Of a stretch of DNA of 64,000 bases, positions 61,487 to 64,000 are shown in pieces. Location: NCBI GenBank assembly GCA_019456305.1, contig VRUD01000009.1, forward strand, positions 1 to 64,000, written 5' to 3'. The position numbers were made by a program, and so were the translations under genes. This DNA comes from Cytophagales bacterium (GTDB lineage Bacteria; Bacteroidota; Bacteroidia; Cytophagales; VRUD01). The notes beneath the pieces were generated by a model, which saw nothing but the letters and a program-made list of their open reading frames with translations, was not told the origin of the DNA and did not search any database. Position 1 is the stretch's first letter. Every line of letters starts with the position of its first letter.

Positions 61487-62457
61487 GGTCAACCGAAGAT
61501 AAATTCAAAACAGTAATACAAAGGAATACCTTCTATTTCTTTAACCAGCGGTTTGAGGAAAAATATGAAGGTTATTTGAACAGCATTAAAGAGACCCTAC
61601 TTGTCCTAAAGAATAAGATTGAAACACAAGGTTTAAAGAAGGATATTTTTGAAGACCTTCTCTTAAACAAGGAAAATGGTTTGAGAGCATTGCTTGCCCT
61701 TACCGGATTTTCCAATGAATACTTAAAGCGGTTGACGACCGTCATTCGGGTTGTTGACGATAAAGAATTAAACTCGCTTGTTTTCAAGGATAAATGGAAT
61801 ACTGATGAAAATTCCGATAACGTCAAAGAGTGGTCAGATAACACAATTCTCAAACTAATACAGGAAAATCAATATTTCCGAAAAGGGATTATAAACATTT
61901 TCTTTGAAGGTTCATCTATTCCATTTCTGGCAAATACAATTCCATTATTCGAGTTGAAGAAATTGAGCATTTCAAAGCTAAAGTTTGAAGTGCCCGAAAT
62001 GATTGATTCACTTATCCGATATAAGGAAAAGGGAAGTTATTCCGGAATGAAAGAAAACAATCCTGAAATCGTGATAGAAGAAATGCTCGATGCAATGGGG
62101 ATAACCTATGACAGGGGAGATTTGGGTGAACTGATAGACAATGCACCTGATAATAAGAGGAAGATGGATTTTATCATACCGAACAAACAAAATCCATTGA
62201 TTATTGCGGAAAGTTCTTTTTTGGCAACAACTTCGTCTGGTCAAGGCGATAAATCGAAAACTGAAATTTCAATTGATACACTACTGAAAGAGCATTATCC
62301 GGGAGTAAGGTTTATAGGATTTGTTGATGGCATCGGCTGGTACGTTAGAAAAGGTGATTTGAAAAGAATGGTAACGGCTTATGAAGATGTTTTTACTTTT
62401 CACAAAGAAGAACTAGCAAGATTTGAAAAACTAATAACTAAAACGTTCACCAAATGA
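61483..62457 (+). CDS. Type II restriction endonuclease, module 3
   Basis: 324 residues. A helical N-terminal part is followed by a nuclease-like core with NKRKMDFIIPNKQNPLIIAE (224-243, D229 and E243) and SSFLATTSSGQGDKSK. The DFIIP...ESSF...TTSSGQGDK pattern resembles the DpnII/MboI group. It lies between two methyltransferase genes with 4-nt overlaps on both sides, which strongly supports the endonuclease role. The recognition site cannot be read. Confidence 0.85.
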   Translation: MRSTEDKFKTVIQRNTFYFFNQRFEEKYEGYLNSIKETLLVLKNKIETQGLKKDIFEDLLLNKENGLRALLALTGFSNEYLKRLTTVIRVVDDKELNSLVFKDKWNTDENSDNVKEWSDNTILKLIQENQYFRKGIINIFFEGSSIPFLANTIPLFELKKLSISKLKFEVPEMIDSLIRYKEKGSYSGMKENNPEIVIEEMLDAMGITYDRGDLGELIDNAPDNKRKMDFIIPNKQNPLIIAESSFLATTSSGQGDKSKTEISIDTLLKEHYPGVRFIGFVDGIGWYVRKGDLKRMVTAYEDVFTFHKEELARFEKLITKTFTK

Positions 62458-63473
62458 TAGATAAGTATTTGAATAAGGTTACGCAAGGCGACTGCTTGGA
62501 AATTTTTCAAAATATTCCAGACAATTCTGTGGACATCACTTTTGCGGATCCTCCTTTTAATCTTAAGAAGAAATACAACAGTTATGAAGATAGTTTGGAG
62601 TTCAAAGAATATTTGGATTGGTGTGAAATGTGGATTAAGGAAATGGTAAGGGTTACAAAGCCGACTGGGTCAGTCTTTTTGCACAACATTCCCAAATGGC
62701 TAACTTTTTACGCTACTTATCTAAACAAATTTGCCCACTTTAAACATTGGATTTCTTGGGATGCTCCAACTGCACCAATGGGGAAATCATTACAGCCAGG
62801 TCATTATGGTGTGTTATTTTATGCAAAGGATTTGAGGCAGACAAAATATTATGAAATCAGACATCCACATAAGCGGGATAGGAAAACTGGACACTTGACT
62901 AAAGATTATGGTGGTAAAAAAGATGGGTTGCACCCATTTGGCCCCTTGGTGTCAGATGTTTGGACGGATATTCACCGGATAAAGCACAACAGATTTAGAG
63001 ATAAGCATCCATGTCAGTTGCCCTTGCATTTATTGGAACGTATTGTATTGATGTCAACGGATGAAGGTGATATTATTTTAGACCCTTTTTTGGGAACAGG
63101 AACTAGCGCTATTGCAGCTAAAAGTTTGGGACGAAATTACATTGGTTTTGAGTTAGATCAAAATTACGTTGATATTGCTAAAGGCAAATTGGATAGAACA
63201 TTGCCCAATTCAAAGATTAGTGATGTATGGGTAAGTGTTTATAGAAATGAGGTCGTAACTATCCGAAATGATGACTGGATGGAATTGGAGCGGTATTACA
63301 TAATTCCAGAACTGAGACGACATCTCGATTATACGAAAATAAAAATACGCGATAAGAATTTGCTGCCTTCCGAGGAAGCCCCAACACTCCATGGAGAGAT
63401 GTGTAAAAAAGGAGAGGAACGAGCGAAAATCCTTCAGTCAAAACTTCCCAAGAAGGAAGAAGTAGAACTCTAA
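62454..63473 (+). CDS. DNA adenine methyltransferase (DPPF type), module 3
   Basis: 339 residues of the beta class. The catalytic ADPPFNLKKKY (31-41) precedes the SAM motif LDPFLGTGTSAIAAKSLGR (about 208-226). A C-terminal region (about 240-339) is longer than needed and may help recognise DNA. DPPF is typical of N6-adenine enzymes. It overlaps the endonuclease gene by ATGA and closes the module; the 100 bp after it holds GCGGGCGGGG- and GGGCTGTGCGTTGG-type repeat text. Confidence 0.9.
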   Translation: MIDKYLNKVTQGDCLEIFQNIPDNSVDITFADPPFNLKKKYNSYEDSLEFKEYLDWCEMWIKEMVRVTKPTGSVFLHNIPKWLTFYATYLNKFAHFKHWISWDAPTAPMGKSLQPGHYGVLFYAKDLRQTKYYEIRHPHKRDRKTGHLTKDYGGKKDGLHPFGPLVSDVWTDIHRIKHNRFRDKHPCQLPLHLLERIVLMSTDEGDIILDPFLGTGTSAIAAKSLGRNYIGFELDQNYVDIAKGKLDRTLPNSKISDVWVSVYRNEVVTIRNDDWMELERYYIIPELRRHLDYTKIKIRDKNLLPSEEAPTLHGEMCKKGEERAKILQSKLPKKEEVEL

Positions 63474-63573
63474 TGACATTTTGCGGGCGGGGTGGTTTAG
63501 CTTTTTTGCAAAGCTTGGGCTGTGCGTTGGTTTGTGTGGCTTTGCAAATGTGCTAAACGTCTTTCATCTCCCA

Positions 63574-64000
63574 TTAAAAATCGTAACCCAACGTCCAGTA
63601 CAGCTTAGGTATTTTCACCTGATAATCTTCAACTCCCCACGCCAGGTCAAATTTCATATAATAGCCAAGCATCATTGATCTTATACCAAGGCCATAGCCA
63701 GATATCAACGGATTGCGGTAATTGGTCACCGTAGCTTTAAAAGGTTTGCTCACTACTACCTTTTTGTTATAATTGTTATCACTACTAAAAGGGCTTTTAC
63801 CACTCCACGCGGTTCCGGCATCTATAAATGTAGTTAGCTGCAGATTCCTGAAAAAGCTCGAAGATATAGTGCTTTTATTAAAATATCTCACTACCGGGAT
63901 CCTTAGTTCAGTATTGAATAAAACATACTTGTTCCCGTAACGGGCATTATAATTAAACCCTCTCAGGTTTGTAGCAAAAGACAAAAACAATAATTCATTA
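63574..64000 (-). CDS. Outer-membrane beta-barrel protein, C-terminal part (truncated by window)
   Basis: The gene continues beyond 64000. The visible 142 codons contain the Omp85/BamA-type barrel end: NLRGFNYNARYGNKYVLFNT, then ELRIPVVRYF, FIDAGTAWSG and LISGYGLGIRSMMLGYYMKF. It ends in WTLGYDF with the C-terminal phenylalanine used by the BAM complex. The LRGF motif and the final strands are those of surface-antigen/TamA-BamA families. Whether an N-terminal POTRA or a TolB-like propeller precedes it cannot be seen. Confidence 0.85.
   Translation of the reverse strand, partial: NELLFLSFATNLRGFNYNARYGNKYVLFNTELRIPVVRYFNKSTISSSFFRNLQLTTFIDAGTAWSGKSPFSSDNNYNKKVVVSKPFKATVTNYRNPLISGYGLGIRSMMLGYYMKFDLAWGVEDYQVKIPKLYWTLGYDF

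Overview
The window looks like a chromosomal stretch of a Bacteroidota bacterium, probably an uncultured lineage. The base composition is AT-rich. Candidate promoters follow the Bacteroidota -7 pattern TAnnTTTG. The gene families are typical of the phylum: DUF5723 and DUF5679 proteins, WG-repeat protein, TPR-PD40-OmpA protein, two-component-regulator-type propellers, SpoIIE phosphatases with SiaC/DUF1987, SppA-67K, short phosphatidylserine decarboxylase, NqrF, TIGR01777 reductase. Ordinary housekeeping genes (dxs, scpB, rluB, folK, recX, sppA, tRNA-His) are scattered singly among small accessory modules. Operons are few.

Layout. 0-4.5 kb: DUF5679 zinc ribbon, dxs, TlpA-like thioredoxin and a frameshifted DUF3782 gene. 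4.6-8.6 kb: a BsuBI/PstI-type restriction-modification (R-M) module with a controller gene, bounded by dispersed repeats and a decayed tyrosine recombinase. 8.7-17.6 kb: a large DUF3352-like/propeller protein, two lipoproteins, a TIGR01777 reductase, hicAB, and an arginase-fold enzyme. 17.7-21.4 kb: a second module with an SPPF methyltransferase, a PD-(D/E)xK-like/HEAT-repeat protein and an XRE regulator, bounded by the same repeat as the first module. 21.5-33.2 kb: small basic peptides, nqrF, tRNA-His, DksA-like, scpB, rluB, WG-repeat protein, acetyltransferase, PorE-like OmpA protein, EamA transporter, acylphosphatase. 33.5-38.5 kb: nucleotide-sugar dehydratase, folK, a cluster of intact and broken toxin-antitoxin genes, a lipoprotein. 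38.8-51.9 kb: SiaC and its probable PP2C phosphatase, Uma2-like nuclease, psd, fRMsr, TPR protein, lipid kinase, and two propeller proteins, one ending in a SpoIIE phosphatase. 52-60 kb: sppA, J-domain membrane protein, DUF5723 protein, trypsin-like TPR protease, recX, MFS transporter. 60.2-63.5 kb: a third R-M module (methyltransferase, endonuclease, methyltransferase, with 4-nt overlaps). A truncated outer-membrane beta-barrel gene closes the window.

The most striking feature is the repeat load. Besides several MITE-like elements between genes, at least five repeat families lie inside reading frames without breaking them. One family of about 95-145 bp sits in the same orientation and frame in three unrelated genes (10965-11099, 16445-16540, 45536-45678). 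A second sits in two SpoIIE-phosphatase genes (39962-40135, 49431-49575). This resembles the protein-coding palindromic elements known from Rickettsia, and I know of no description of it in Bacteroidota. The second highlight is that the R-M modules are bounded by copies of the same dispersed repeats, which suggests cassette-like gain. The methyltransferase/HEAT-nuclease pair may be an uncharacterised type II system.
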